DNA of 64,000 bases. It comes from Phialemonium atrogriseum (lineage: Eukaryota > Ascomycota > Sordariomycetes > Cephalothecales > Cephalothecaceae). The notes under the pieces are model-generated. The model saw nothing but the letters and a program-made list of their open reading frames with translations, ran no database searches and was not told the origin of the DNA. This document shows positions 32,574 through 44,303 of this stretch, piece after piece (position 1 is the stretch's first letter; every line of letters begins with the position of its first letter). The translations under genes and the position numbers were made by a program. The DNA lies in assembly GCF_030411735.1 (NCBI RefSeq), contig NW_026848149.1, positions 811,323-875,322 on the forward strand, read 5' to 3'.

Positions 32574-33134
32574 ATGGCATCAGACAACCGCAACAACGAC
32601 AGCACTCCTGCACTCGGCATCCCAAACCGATATATAACCACCCACGATGCCGAGGGCAAGTCCATCTTCTCGACCGCGTTCCCCCCGGCACTCACCCCGC
32701 GGGGCGTCCCCGGGATGCAGTACTTCGAAGGTTATGAGGTCCTGGAGGTGCCGCTCAATATGACGGACGAGGCGGATCTTAAAGCGTTCCAAGCGCACTC
32801 GGCGACGGCCCCTGACCGGCTGCACTTCCCACGCGCGGGCACGGTGCTGCGCTACTGCGACTGGGCGCCGGGCTGTGCCATCCCCATGCACCGCACCGAG
32901 TCGATCGACTTTGGCACCGTGCTGAAAGGCGAGCTGGAGCTGACGCTCGACTCGGGCGAGATACGACTGATGAAGGCGGGCGACAGCATCGTGCAGCGCG
33001 GTACCACGCATGCTTGGCGCAACCCCAGCGCGACAGAGCACGCCCGCGCCGTCTTTGTTGTGCAAGGATGTCCACCTGTCAAGGTTGGCGGAGTGGAGAT
33101 GACGGAGATGCTTCCTTGGGATAAAAAGGATTAA
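32574..33134 (+). CDS. Cupin-domain protein
   Basis: A 186-residue single-exon protein with a cupin_2 barrel: first motif around SIDFGTVLKGELELTLDSGE, second around GDSIVQRGTTHAWRNPS. The preceding strand has PGCAIPMHRTESIDF. The metal-binding His/Glu set is partly conserved (HRTE and the His of THAW). Fungal proteins like this are mostly uncharacterised; some small cupins act as isomerases, decarboxylases or dioxygenases on ring-derived acids. It opens the probable catabolic cluster. Confidence 0.82.
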   Translation: MASDNRNNDSTPALGIPNRYITTHDAEGKSIFSTAFPPALTPRGVPGMQYFEGYEVLEVPLNMTDEADLKAFQAHSATAPDRLHFPRAGTVLRYCDWAPGCAIPMHRTESIDFGTVLKGELELTLDSGEIRLMKAGDSIVQRGTTHAWRNPSATEHARAVFVVQGCPPVKVGGVEMTEMLPWDKKD

Positions 33135-33401
33135 GAGATGTTGGCGGTGTACAAGATGCTAGCGGTTCGAACTAGGAGGGACCGTGGAAGTCGAGGTGTT
33201 TGGTCAAATCATGTAGCCTGGTCGTCTCATTGAACAATTGTCGACAAGATTTCCAAACCCCTACGATATCTCAAATGATGGCCTCCACCAATGCCTAAAC
33301 TCTCACGTATATATGTATGATAATCTACTCTATAAGTTTAAGGAACATAGTGCTGGGGCTATGATGAAAGAATATGCACACCTAGTGTGATTACTTGCCA
33401 C

Positions 33402-34457
33402 TCACTTCTTTTCCTTCCAGTCCTCCTTACCCCCCAAATACCGATACACGACCCTCGAATCCAAATCCTTGCAATCCGCCGCCTCGCTCGCCGCCGTGAA
33501 CACCCCCAAACCACTCGTGCCCAAGGCATTCCTCGTACCTAGCCTCCTGGCCATATCTACCGCCAGTCCAATATCCTTCCTCATTAGCTGCACACGGAAC
33601 CCACCTTGGTACCCGTTCGACGATGGCGCTTTGGGACACACGCCCGGCACAGGGTTGAACACATCACAGATGGCGTTTTGTGCGGTACCGGCCGCAAAGA
33701 CTGACGCCAGGACGTCGGCATCAATGCCCGCGCGCATTCCCATGTCCATGGCCTCGGAGCACGCGATGGTGATAATGCCGGAGAGGTAGTTGTTGGATAG
33801 CTTCGCTGCGAGGCCGAGCGAGGGCCCGCCGCAGGGGATCACCTTACCACCCATGGTTTGGAGCAAAGCGGTTAGGCGGGGGATGTTGGGGTCCGAAGGG
33901 GAGCAGCCGAGGAAGAAGGCCATGGTGGCGTTGACGGCTCCGATAACGCCGCCACTGACGGGGGCGTCGTAGAAGGAAGTTGTGGGTGAGGATATGGAGA
34001 GTTGTTCCTTGACATGCAGGTTGGTGGCGGTGTCGATAGTGGAGCAGTCGAGTAGTAGCTTGGCGGTAGAGGAGGAGGAGGAGGAAGAGAGGGCGGCGGC
34101 GATCCCAGTGGCTGGGTCAAGATAGACTGATTTGACGTGGGCGCCTTCGGGGAGCATCGTGAGTATGACGTCCTGTGGGGAAGCAGTTGGTCAGAGTACG
34201 TGAGAAGCAGTGGAGGAATCTCTATATCAAGGACGTACCGATTTTTCTGCCACTTCCTTGGCATTGGCACACTTGACAATAGCATCAGGAAACGAGGCGC
34301 AGACCTCTTCCACGGCGGCGGCTACGACGTCGTGAATGAAAATATGCGATCCAACAGGGAGCCTTTTGACAAGATTGATGACCATGGGTTTCCCCATGGC
34401 TCCAAGGCCTATGAAGCCTATGGAGTTGGGGAGGGAGTTACTATCGGCCGAAGACAT
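33402..34457 (-). CDS. 3-hydroxyisobutyrate dehydrogenase-like oxidoreductase (copy 1)
   Basis: Exons 34239-34457 and 33402-34172, 329 residues. The beta-hydroxyacid dehydrogenase family is clear: NAD(P) motif GFIGLGAMGKPM at about 13-24, substrate loop DAPVSGGVIGA, and the catalytic Lys in AAKLSNNYLSG. A run of Ser residues (SSSSSSST) interrupts the N-terminal domain after TGIAAAL. The reaction is NAD(P)-dependent oxidation of a beta-hydroxy acid or reduction of the semialdehyde. It is divergent from an MBL-fold gene. A second, clearly diverged member lies at 47760-48892. Confidence 0.88.
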
Positions 34458-34588
34458 TGTCGGTCTGTCGTTTTGAGGCTTGCTTCGAAAAACGGCTGAG
34501 CTTGTGGTAGGCGATGTGTTCCTCTCGTAATTCTTCTATTCCCAGCATAAGAAAGTCCGACAGAGGGTGCAATATCAAAATCACCCAT

Positions 34589-34597
34589 GCGGGGAAA
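34589..34597 (+). promoter_or_regulatory. GCGGGGAAA site in divergent promoter
   Basis: Lies between the start codons of the dehydrogenase (leftward) and MBL-fold gene (rightward). It matches the CreA-type consensus SYGGRG and recurs in other promoters of this cluster. The binding protein is unknown. Confidence 0.3.
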
Positions 34598-34797
34598 TGA
34601 CACTAGGGTTATTTAGCGTGGGGATGTGGGATGCCGGTAATTAGGCACGCCACTCTCTGTGCGGACCTAGATGGGGATGGCAAAGGGTGGGGGAACACGA
34701 CCAACGGAGGTGGGGGAAAAAATTAAGGGGCTGAGAGCAAGGAAGGAAATATTATTTACTTGGAGGCAGGAAGCAAGCAATCACCACACGACGGCCA

Positions 34798-35955
34798 ATG
34801 TCGTTACCAGTCCCCCCTCCTCCGGCCACCACCTCCCCTCTTTTAGACGTTGAAATGAGAGCAGGAGCGACAACAGCAGCAGCTCCTGCTACAGTTCAGG
34901 TTCACGCGCTTTCGGCGGGGTACTTCTCCCTTCCAGAAGAGCAGTTTGTACATCCATCGTCCCACGCGGCGCGCAGCACTGTGCCGTCGCTATGCTTCCT
35001 GGTGCAGCACTTTAACCCCGTTACGGGCAACAATACGCACATTGTCTTCGACCTGGGCCTGAGGAGGGACATCAGTCGCTACCCAGAACCCATCCGCCGA
35101 CATGTCGCCACCCGACAGCCCATGACGACCGATCCGGACGTGGTCAAGAGTCTGAACCGGGGAGGTTTGACCCCGGACGATATTGACTACGTCATCTACT
35201 CACATGTAAGTCATGTTTACGAGAATTCTGCCCTTCTTCCTCCCTTTCCCTCCTTTTCCCTCCTTCTTCTTTAGTACTTCTTCCCTGTCTGACAGTTGTG
35301 CAAGGTCCACTGGGATCACGTTGGCGAGCCGCGAGACTTTCCTCGCAGCACCTTCGTCGTCGGTTATGGGGCTCTAGACTTGCTTGACGGGAAGACTTCT
35401 ACCTTGCGAGGCGGCCACTCGTTCTTCGAAGCAGACCTCCTTGACCGCTCTCGGACCATCGAGCTCCCCGACCCAAACACTAGGAGATTGAATGGCAGCG
35501 GTGGCAATAGGCTTCCCACCCCTCCACCCTCTTCCTCCTCCTCTATCGACTTCTCTAGACCGTGGGAACCCTTTGGCGACCTTCCTTCGGCGCTCGATAT
35601 ATTTCAGGATGGCAGCCTGTACATAATCGATGCTCCAGGCCACCTCCCGGGCCATATCAACCTCCTCGCCCGCACCAGCGACGGCCGGGGAAGTAGTGGC
35701 TGGGTTTACCTGGCCGGCGACGCCTGCCACGACCGCCGCATTATCCGCAAGGAGAAGGAAATAGGCGAGTGGCACGACGCCCACGGTCACATGTGCTGCA
35801 TTCACGCCGACCGCGCCAAGGCGGAGGAAACCATCGAGCAGATCAGGGGCCTAGAGAGGAAGGGGGTGGAAGTGATTTTCGCCCATGATGTCGAGTGGGA
35901 GAGCGATGTGAAGAATCGGAATCGGTTCTTTGGGGCTTTGACAGAAGGCAATTAG
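34798..35955 (+). CDS. Metallo-beta-lactamase-fold hydrolase, lactonase-like (copy 1)
   Basis: Exons 34798-35205 and 35305-35955, 352 residues. The intron splits the zinc motif; joined it reads SHVHWDHVG (HxHxDH). Later metal ligands are a His in DAPGHLPGHINLL and the Asp in YLAGDACHD. No signal peptide, so cytosolic. The family (N-acyl-homoserine-lactonase/gamma-lactonase type) opens lactones or similar rings. A Met at residue 20 is an alternative start. Copy 2 is at 46025 and lacks the intron. Clustering with decarboxylase-like and dehydrogenase genes suggests ring-lactone breakdown. Confidence 0.86.
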
Positions 35956-36281
35956 AGGAGGGGGCTCATTTCCCGAGTCTGGTTTATATAGCGATATGTG
36001 CATTGTGTGTCTATGTCTAGATACGGGTATTGAAAATCCACATGTCTCATATATATGTCCTCTTGCTATCGCTATTAATAAACGTCATTCAGTCTCGGTT
36101 TTCTTCATTGTTAGCCTTGCACTCTTCATGGGAATACTATAACGCTAGATACTGCGTATCTTATCCCAGTTTCTTTATTTACCCTTGAGGAGAAAATACG
36201 TCCCCTCAGTAAGGATTTTCCCCCACATCACGTGGCCTCTTTTTCATTTCGGCGGACTTTGAGGGGAAATGGGATAGAGGG

Positions 36282-36307
36282 GCGGGGGAAGCGGACTAGC
36301 GGGGGAA
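36282..36307 (+). promoter_or_regulatory. Two direct copies of GCGGGGGAA
   Basis: GCGGGGGAA occurs at 36282-36290 and again at 36299-36307, a 17-bp spacing. A related GAGGGGAAA sits at about 36261. All lie some 450-490 bp upstream of the two-domain decarboxylase-family gene. Function is inferred from recurrence. Confidence 0.35.
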
Positions 36308-36753
36308 TGATGCAGACCTTTGCATCATAGGGGGAAGAAGGTTTCCACGAGTCCCCGATTTACATGTAGGGCTTCATTTGACCTCACAAAATTGGCTCTT
36401 GAATAGCATCATAACTTGTGGGCCTGGAGAAAACGAGAGGAACATGGAGAGACTCGCCGAACCCGATAGCTACAATAGCAAATGCCGTGCACCTTGGCTT
36501 GCATGCTTATGCGGGGGTGGGTGGGGTTAAGGCGGAAGCCAACGGCCTGAGAGCGGAGTCGGATGCGGGGAACTTTTTCGACAACCCACACACGATGCTG
36601 TTTCTCAGGACATTTCCCCGTTCCAGTGTAGTAATATTGGTGGTATCGGTGCGTCCAAGAATCGCGAATACAACAACTACACCAAACAAAAGCAAGAACA
36701 GGGAAAGAAAATACGTCTCTTTTCTCTTTGCCAAGAATTACAGCATTGAAACC

Positions 36754-37665
36754 ATGGCGTCAGACCAAGAGAAGAAGGAACTTCAAGAAAGATTTGTTGC
36801 CAAACTAGGCGCCGAAGCATTCCACACTGGCTGGGAATCTCTTCTCTCTGTCGACCCGGCCTTCTTCTCCGCAAGCCTGTCCTTGGCCTCCGTGCCGCGC
36901 CAGAAATCCCACCTCTCGCGCAAGGATCAGTCCCTCATCTCTCTCGCCGTCGACAGCGCCGCCACGCACCTCTACGCCCCTGGCATACGCGTACATGTCG
37001 CAGCCGCGCTCAAGGAAGGCGCCACCGTACACGAGGTACTGGAGGTCATCGAGTTATCTAGCACGCTAGGCATACACGCGTGCAACATTGGGGTGCCCTT
37101 GCTCGTCGAGGTCCTGAAGGAAGAAGGGAAGTATGAGGATGAGATAACGAAGGCCTTTGATGAAAGGCAGGAGAAATTGAAGAAGGAATTCACGGAGAAG
37201 AGGGGGTATTGGCACACCTTCTGGGAAGACTTTTTGAGACTCGACCCGGAATTCTTCGAGGCCTATCTCGAGTTCTCGAGTGTGCCGTGGGTTAAGAATG
37301 TCGGCGGTAACGGGGGAAGCGGAAGAGGCGCTCTTGAACCAAAGGTAACGTCAAGGGACCGATTCCCAAACATGTACAACTATCAGAAACTCTGTGGTGT
37401 AGAAAGCGGTAGGGAATCACAGTACAATGGCTGACGCTGGAGACAGATGAAAGAGCTCGTGTATTGCGCCTTCGACAGTGCGGCCACTCACCTTTATGTT
37501 CCCGGCCTGAAACTGCACATGAGGAACGCCCTGGGATACGGCGCCACACCGCAGGAGATACTGGAGGTTCTGGAGATCGCCACCTTGTTGAGTCTGCACA
37601 CAGCCCATGTCGCGGCACCCATCATAGCGGAGTTGACGTCTGGGGCTTCGGCTTCGACATCGTAG
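36754..37665 (+). CDS. Two-domain carboxymuconolactone-decarboxylase-family protein
   Basis: Exons 36754-37344 and 37447-37665, 269 residues. Two CMD/AhpD-like helical repeats are visible. The first has LISLAVDSAATHLYAPGI, GATVHEVLEVIELSSTLGIH; the second has LVYCAFDSAATHLYVPGL and GATPQEILEVLEIATLLSLH after the splice. Each repeat carries the D-S-A-A-T-H segment. CMD proteins decarboxylate gamma-carboxymuconolactone in aromatic catabolism or act as redox AhpD-like enzymes; the paired Cys of AhpD is not seen here. Cytosolic. The role in this cluster is inferred as a decarboxylation or isomerisation step. Confidence 0.82.
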
Positions 37666-37926
37666 GCACAATGGGACAGCCTTGATTCATGTCTTTACAA
37701 TTCCAGTTGAATGTACAATCGATCAATGCATGCATACCTTTGTCATTCATTCCATCAAGTATTTTTCATCCCTGTTTTGTAACCACGTGAAGATGGGTTG
37801 CAATTTACACGATTTACAACCAATATAATATCTCTCTGTACGAACTAACGAATTATCCACTCCACCCTTCCCAAGCAGTGCAATTTGTTGACTCTCCTCC
37901 GTCCTCTTTCCCACTCTATTTCCCAC

Positions 37927-39753
37927 CTAGATCTGATACTTAAAGTCCGGAGCCCGATCAGTATACTGGTCAGGGGGCACGACGACCCCCTCGGCCAGCG
38001 CTTGCTCCTTGCCCGCCTGACGCCTCTTGTAGATCCACCTGACGATCCACCACCCAAACCAGGCAAAGGCTAGACAGCCTAGGGACCACGCATGACCCAG
38101 CGTAAATCCGGGTGCAGCGTTTGCCTGGTAGATCTGACCCGAGACTACGCCGCCAATGTTGGTCAGAGTCAGCAAGATGCCGAGACTAGCGGCGCGCTTG
38201 CCGTCGGGAGCACAGTTGCCGGATAGCCAGGCACTATAACACCAGACATTATTAGCACACTGCTCCCTGGTCTCTTTACAAGACGGTGTTCAGAGACTTA
38301 CATGTTGCCTCCAGTACAGAGGAAACAGGCGGTGGCGATCAGGTACGTGGCAAAGTACCGCACCCCCGGCGAGACGTCGCACAGCAAGATTGCGTAGCCG
38401 GCCACGCCGAAGGGGGCGCAGATGATCAGCGGGAGGAAGCGGCTGGTGTACCTGTCCGAAAGAACGGCACCGACGGCGTACACAAGGGCCCCCCAGAGGT
38501 TGACTGGAATGACCAAATATTGTGCTTGGACCGTCGAGTAATGAAATCCATCCTTGATGATGATGGGCAGAAATGTGCCGAAACCTATTTCCACGAGTGT
38601 TAATTTCATCATCATCTGTCAAGGAAGTGTAGGTTAATTAATTACTCACCGTATAAAATGGTCACGACAGCGATCTGGATAACGCCGTGCGCCCAACTCT
38701 TCACGTCTTTGGCAGCTTCTTTGATTTCCTTCATGCCGTAGTGTCCGGAACCACCACTGTAGGCTTCCATCTCCTCGGCACGTCTCCGCATGATCGCCTT
38801 GTCCTCTGCGTTCAAGAAATACGCTGTCTCGTAGTTTTTGGGGACGAGGAAAATGCAGCATGCGGCGAAAACGACGGTGATGAGACCTTCAATAATGTAG
38901 AGCCTAGAGCGATCAAAAGTCAGAATGAAAAGATAAAAATATTGGTAGGGGGGAAGTTTGGAAACGCACCATCGCCATCCAGCCATGTTGGCTACTCCGT
39001 CCATGCTTAACATGGCCCACGCCAAAAGACCTCCAAAGGCACCAGAGAGTGCAGATGCAACTGTGAGGTTGTTAATAGGCGCCACTGAGACATGGAATTA
39101 CATGTACATGTTTCAGGGTTCGACTTACTAAACAGAAAGGCAATGCGCACCGCCAGTTCCTCGCGCTTGTACCAGTTGCACAGGAACAGAGTCATGGACG
39201 GGAAGAGGCATCCTTCGAAGAAGCCGAGTAAGACGCGGGTCACGACAAGCGGACCGAACGACTGGACCAAGCCAGTGAAGAGGCATACGACGCCCCAGCA
39301 AAAGGTGATGGCGGGAATGACCCGGTTGAACTGAAGGCGTTTGACTAGAATCGACGTGGGGAATTCGGCGAGGATGTAGAAGATGTAGAATACGGAGATT
39401 GCAGTCTGGTGTGATCAATGTGAGTCAGAAAGATGCATCAAAGAAAGACGAGGACAAGAAAAGAAAAGAAAAGGAAAGAAAAGAAGAGAAGGACAAGTGC
39501 TTACATTCAGTTGGCTCCCCTTGAGATTAATGTCAACTGCCATGCCTTGCGTCGCAGCAAACCCAATATTCCCTCGATCCAAGTAGCTGATAAGCATGAG
39601 AAGCATCATGACAGGGGCAATGAAACAGTCCAGCTTGCGGACAAGAGCCTTCTCTTTCCTCTGCCGCTCTGCATCTTCTGGGCCCCTTTGTTCATCGTGA
39701 GAGAACTCGTGAAAGTTGGTATCAGCCTTCTCTTCCGAGACCCGGGAAGACAT
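37927..39753 (-). CDS. MFS transporter, allantoate permease (anion:cation symporter) family, six exons
   Basis: Minus-strand exons 39505-39753, 39129-39405, 38970-39060, 38650-38903, 38302-38584 and 37927-38233 join in phase to 486 residues. Family marks: LISYLDRGNIGFA in helix 1, FPTSILVKRL, LGFFEGCLFPSMTLFLCNWYKREEL around helix 4, GWRWLYIIEGL after helix 5/6, FLVPKNYETAYFL at the central loop, and GNIAWLSGNCAPDGKRAASLG late in the protein. Members take up organic acids, vitamins or ureides with protons across the plasma membrane. It is divergent from the one-domain CMD gene and is the likely uptake step of the cluster. Confidence 0.88.
39449..39492. repeat. AAAAG-type purine repeat in intron 1 of the permease
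   Basis: Imperfect AAAAGA/GAAAAGAAAAGG units, within the first intron of the permease gene; a CT-rich tract on the transcribed strand. Confidence 0.7.
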
Positions 39754-40498
39754 GTTTGGTGGCCAATATGTGGAAAATCAAAACAAGTAGAGCAATGGGT
39801 ATATGGGTTTTTGAGATGAGAGTGGGAGCGAAAGATCTACTCCTGAGGAAGAAAGACATGTTTGCCATTGGGTTAAATTGTTGATATAGGCAGGCAAGAT
39901 GTTGATCTGAGGCTGTCTATCATTACCATTTCGGGCAGAGTTGCATATCCTGCAACCTCGCATTCTGGGGGCAAGGCTGGGCATGGCAGTGGATCCGGCA
40001 ACCAGGTTTGTGGCCGGGAATAGCTGAAATCAGGAGGACCGGGGATTCTCCAGGGAATCCTCCCGCCACCTCCCCATGAGGGGAAAATACCAACAAATTC
40101 CACCCCCCACATACAGAGGTGTTTGGGACCGGATTATTGCATATTCTCCTATGAGCAACTTCAATAATGGTAATCGCATCTCCAGCGTGCTACATAGTAC
40201 CTACATACACTACGCGTGATCTCCCCGCCTGAGTTGAGCATGCCGGCTACGGAGAGTGCACCCCCACCTAGAGGACGTACGGGGTAGCTTATATATGGAC
40301 TTGCTCTGACGAAAGTTGAAATTGTTCTCGCTGAACACAAAATAACGAAGTAATCTGCCTCGTTTGCATACACACACACACGCACGCACACACTCAGCAT
40401 TTATTCGTCTTCTTCTAATTATACCACTCCTGTGCCACCGTCACCAGGCCCTACTCTCTTGAGATCCAGTTAGCACGTCCCCCATTCGCCTCTCCAAA

Positions 40499-40945
40499 AT
40501 GAGTACCGACCCCAAGCTCGACGCGCTGCACAAGCAGCTTTTCGACGAAGGCCTCAAGATGCGCCGCAGCGTCGTCGGTGACAGCTACGTCGACCGTGCC
40601 CTCGCCAACGGGGCCACCGAGTTCTCGAAGCCCGGCCAAGAGCTCGTCACTGAGTGGTGCTGGGGTTACGCGTGGACACGACCGGGCCTCGAGAAGAAGC
40701 AGCGCAGCCTACTCAACATCGGCATGCTCATGGCCCTCAACCGCGGACCCGAGCTGGCCGTACACGTCCGCGGCGCGAGGAACAATGGGCTCTCGGAGCT
40801 GGAAATCAGGGAGGCCATCCTGCACTGCACGACTTACTGCGGTGTCCCGGCGGGCGTAGACGCCATGAAGACGGCCGAAAAGGTTCTGAACGAGATGGCT
40901 GAGAAGGGAGAGATGGCAAGAGAGCTGGGGAACAAGGTGGCATAG
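40499..40945 (+). CDS. One-domain carboxymuconolactone-decarboxylase-family protein
   Basis: 148 residues, single exon, close to the length of bacterial PcaC. It shows the PcaC-like pattern: DRALANGATEFSKPGQELVTEWCWGYAW, LLNIGMLMALNR, EIREAILHCTTYCGVPAGVDAM. In the protocatechuate pathway this family removes CO2 from 4-carboxymuconolactone. The similarity is at family level; the actual lactone substrate is not known. It begins just after the divergent permease promoter, which carries a CCCCGC site at 40223-40228. Confidence 0.87.
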   Translation: MSTDPKLDALHKQLFDEGLKMRRSVVGDSYVDRALANGATEFSKPGQELVTEWCWGYAWTRPGLEKKQRSLLNIGMLMALNRGPELAVHVRGARNNGLSELEIREAILHCTTYCGVPAGVDAMKTAEKVLNEMAEKGEMARELGNKVA

Positions 40946-41294
40946 AGATTGTTTGGGATATGTTATCACTTCAGGGTTAGCCAAACAGCAACGGGATAAG
41001 ATAATTAGAATCGGCCCCAGATTCGAAGCTTGACGCGGGCAGTGACGGATTACCCCGCTTCCCCCTTGTCTCCACTTCCATCCGGTCCTCGCCTTTGGGA
41101 CTGTTCACGTGACCTGATTTCGGACAAATTGGCACCAAGGACCTACCGGGATAGCACGGATGAAATTAGCCTCGGATTGACCGACCTGCCGACCTCCTCC
41201 CCCGTTACGTTGGCGAACGAAAAGAAACACCTAACCGCGTCTCCCCCTCTCCGTTCCACGCGACCGACCTGCCCCCCCTCCAATCGTGAGGGCC

Positions 41295-44268
41295 ATGCCG
41301 TCCAGTGACATCGTCGACAACATTGTCGTACATGATGAAGATCAGCCGCCACCCAAAAAGCCAAAGCGCTTCCAATGCATTCGCTGCCAGAGATTCTTCG
41401 GCCGCCTTGAACATCTGCAGCGGCACGAGAGGACCCGTAAGTTGGCCAATCCACCCCAACCAGCAGCATCCACCCAGGCCCTGCCAAACACTTGCCTAGC
41501 AATTGTTCCTCTCTCTTACACTCCCCCTCTCTCTCTTTAGACACGCAGGAAAGACCATTCGCTTGTGGTCGATGCAAATCTCGATTCACCAGAAGGTATT
41601 GTACTGTACATACATACCTACATACATACATACATACGTGCATGACAAAAAGCAACCGAAACGGTACTTCCTTCACTAGACGTCATACTAACCACATCCA
41701 TGCTCTCATTATAGTGACCTGTTGATCCGCCATGAACGACTCACACACAACAGAGAAGGGGGAGAGCCTCAGCCCCCGCAGGCTACCACTCGCCCCCCTG
41801 ATCTGGACCATTCTCGGCTCTCACGGAAGGCGACCAGGCGACCAGGAATCTCCTCTAGCGGTGTCAATGACTGGCAGAATCATGGAGCACCGCTGCCATC
41901 ACCTTCGTCAGCTCCAGCAACAGGGGGCAATTCTAGGAGTCCGTTTAATGTTGACTTACGGACACACCCTCATCTCATGGGCGAGTCTTCGGGTGGGCAA
42001 ATGCCATCAGCCCAGGATTACGAGTCTCCTCTGGCAACCCTTTCATTGGCTGCAGAACAGACGGCTTTCCAAGATGCTTTGGCTGCATCGTCCTCAGCAG
42101 CCTACGCTGCACCTACTGGAATTCCTGCGGAACCTTTTGCCGAGGGTGTCACGCAACCAGAAACCATGCCCCCGTCCATGAACATGGACATCGGGGGTCC
42201 AAGGCTCCCTCTGGAACATGGCGACTTGGACGAATCTTTTGACAGCTTCGCCGCGTTCCTCGAGACTGGACCGTTGGCATCCTACCATTTCACATCTATG
42301 GTAACCACGGAACAGCCCATGCCATTTTTCTCATTCGATTCCTTCATAAACTCGGGCGAGATGTGCAATAACGCCAACGAGGAAAGCCACGACAACTTCG
42401 GTCACGGACAAGGTACACTGGAGGAGCCGAATTCCTTCTCCAGATTTGGCTCAAGACTGCCGTCTCTCCAGCCAGACGAAGAGACTTCCGACCCGAACAA
42501 CAGCAATCACCACCACCACCACCACCATCAGCACCCTGAAATGCACCGTCAACGGACGGACACCAGAAGAATATTCGATATATCCTACGAAGACAGGCAG
42601 TTTATGCTGCACATGATTTCCCAATTCGATAGCGTTCCTCTGCACTTTCAGATCCCCACGAGGCTGTCTCTTTCACGTTACATCCGTGCATATGTTGATG
42701 GCTTTCACGAGCACCTTCCGTTCCTCCACATCCCGTCCATGTCCGTCAGGGAATGTTCGGTCGAGCTTCTCCTCGCCATGGCCGCTGTCGGTGCACAGTA
42801 CTGTTTTGAGGCAGAACAGGGTGTGGAGCTCTTCCATGCGGCTAGGGCTATTGCAAGTGAACGCATAAGGAAAAGAGATGCAAGAGTTGCATCGGCTCAG
42901 CGAGACAACGAGCCAGATCACTCGGTCTACTCCGCAAGATCTGCCATGAGTAGCCCTGCCGTGCTTGATCGACTCGCTTCGAGCCCCGGACATACGGTCA
43001 ACGGACCACTCGGGCTTCCATCAGAGCCCGATACCTCGACGGTGAGCTTCTCACCAAAGGAGGATCTGATGCAATCGGCCCAGGCGCTTCTGCTTCTAAT
43101 GGCCATGGCTACCTGGGCCAAGCATAAGGAGATTCTCCGGGAAGCACTTGCGATACAGAGCATCCTTGCAAGCATTGTTCGAGACGACGGTCTGCGTTCG
43201 GACCACCCTTCACACGAATCCCCCGGCGGCTGGGAAGAGTGGGCGCGGTGTGAATCTGTGATGAGGACGAAATACATCGTCTTTTGCTTCTTCAACCTCC
43301 ACTGCATTGTGTACGACATACCGCCGCTCATTCTCAACTCGGAGGTCAAGATGCGGCTCCCTTGCAGTGCTGCCGAGTTCAAGGCAGACACCGAGGCCAA
43401 ATGGCAAGAGGCGAGGCGCAGAGCTGGCGAACCCTCGCAATTCCAAGATACCTTGCGATGGTTGTTCTCGAGCAGTGGCAAAGACATGACCAAGTGGCAT
43501 TCGTCACTTGCAAACTATGTCCTGATCCACGCCATTATTCAGCACATCTTCTTTGTCCGGCAAACGGCGAGGTGTCGCTTCGATTCGTCCGAGCTGGCGG
43601 CCGAGGATGTCGCGCCACTCGAACAGGCCCTGCGAAACTGGCAGTCAGGCTGGAAGCGCAACCCGGAATCATCCCTTGATCCCACAAACCCCAACGGCCC
43701 CGTGGCCTTCAACTCGACGGCCCTCCTTCGCCTGGCTTACATCCGGCTCAACCTGGACACCGGCCCGGGGCGGGCACTTGGCACGCGCGATCCCCTGCAG
43801 ATCGCCAATGCGCTGCGAGACACGCCGACGATCAAGCGGACTCCGAAGCTGGTGCGTGCACTCCTCCACTCGGCCCACGCGCTGAGCATCCCGGTCAAGA
43901 TGGGGATTCGGCTCGTGGCCAAGACGCAGACCTTTGTCTGGTCGATCCAGCACTCGCTGTGCTCGCTGGAGTGCGCCTTGCTCCTCAGTAAATGGCTCGA
44001 GGCCGTATCGGTGTCGGGACCAAATGCCGATCCTCCCATCGGTGGAGACGAGATGAAGATCTTGTCACTCGTCAAGGCAGTGCTGGACGAGACGGAATTC
44101 GCGGTCCCGCCCGAGAAGACACTAGACCTCCCGGAGATGGCCAGGTACCTCAATGCAGGGGTGTTGAGGGTGTGGGCAACCATCTTCAGAGGGGCTCAGA
44201 CATGGGCGATAGTCGATGTGATTGGGAGTTCTTTGAACATTTACGCGGACATGTTGGAAGCTACCTAA
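41295..44268 (+). CDS. C2H2 zinc-finger transcription factor with fungal-specific domain
   Basis: Exons 41295-41436, 41541-41595 and 41715-44268, 916 residues. Two C2H2 fingers at about residues 20-75 are rebuilt only after splicing: FQCIRCQRFFGRLEHLQRHERTH and then FACGRCKSRFTRSDLLIRHERLTH. A disordered, Pro/Ser/Gln-rich region with a His run follows (near residue 318). A fungal-specific transcription-factor domain occupies the C-terminal half (YVDGFHEHLPFLHIPSM, ALLLLMAMATWAKH). Fungal C2H2 fingers of this paired type often read G-rich sites such as GGGG or AGGGG, and the cluster promoters hold GCGGGG-type elements. It is the best candidate for the pathway regulator. Confidence 0.88.
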
Positions 44269-44303
44269 ATGCCGATGCTGCTACTCCTTCTTCTATGACC
44301 ACT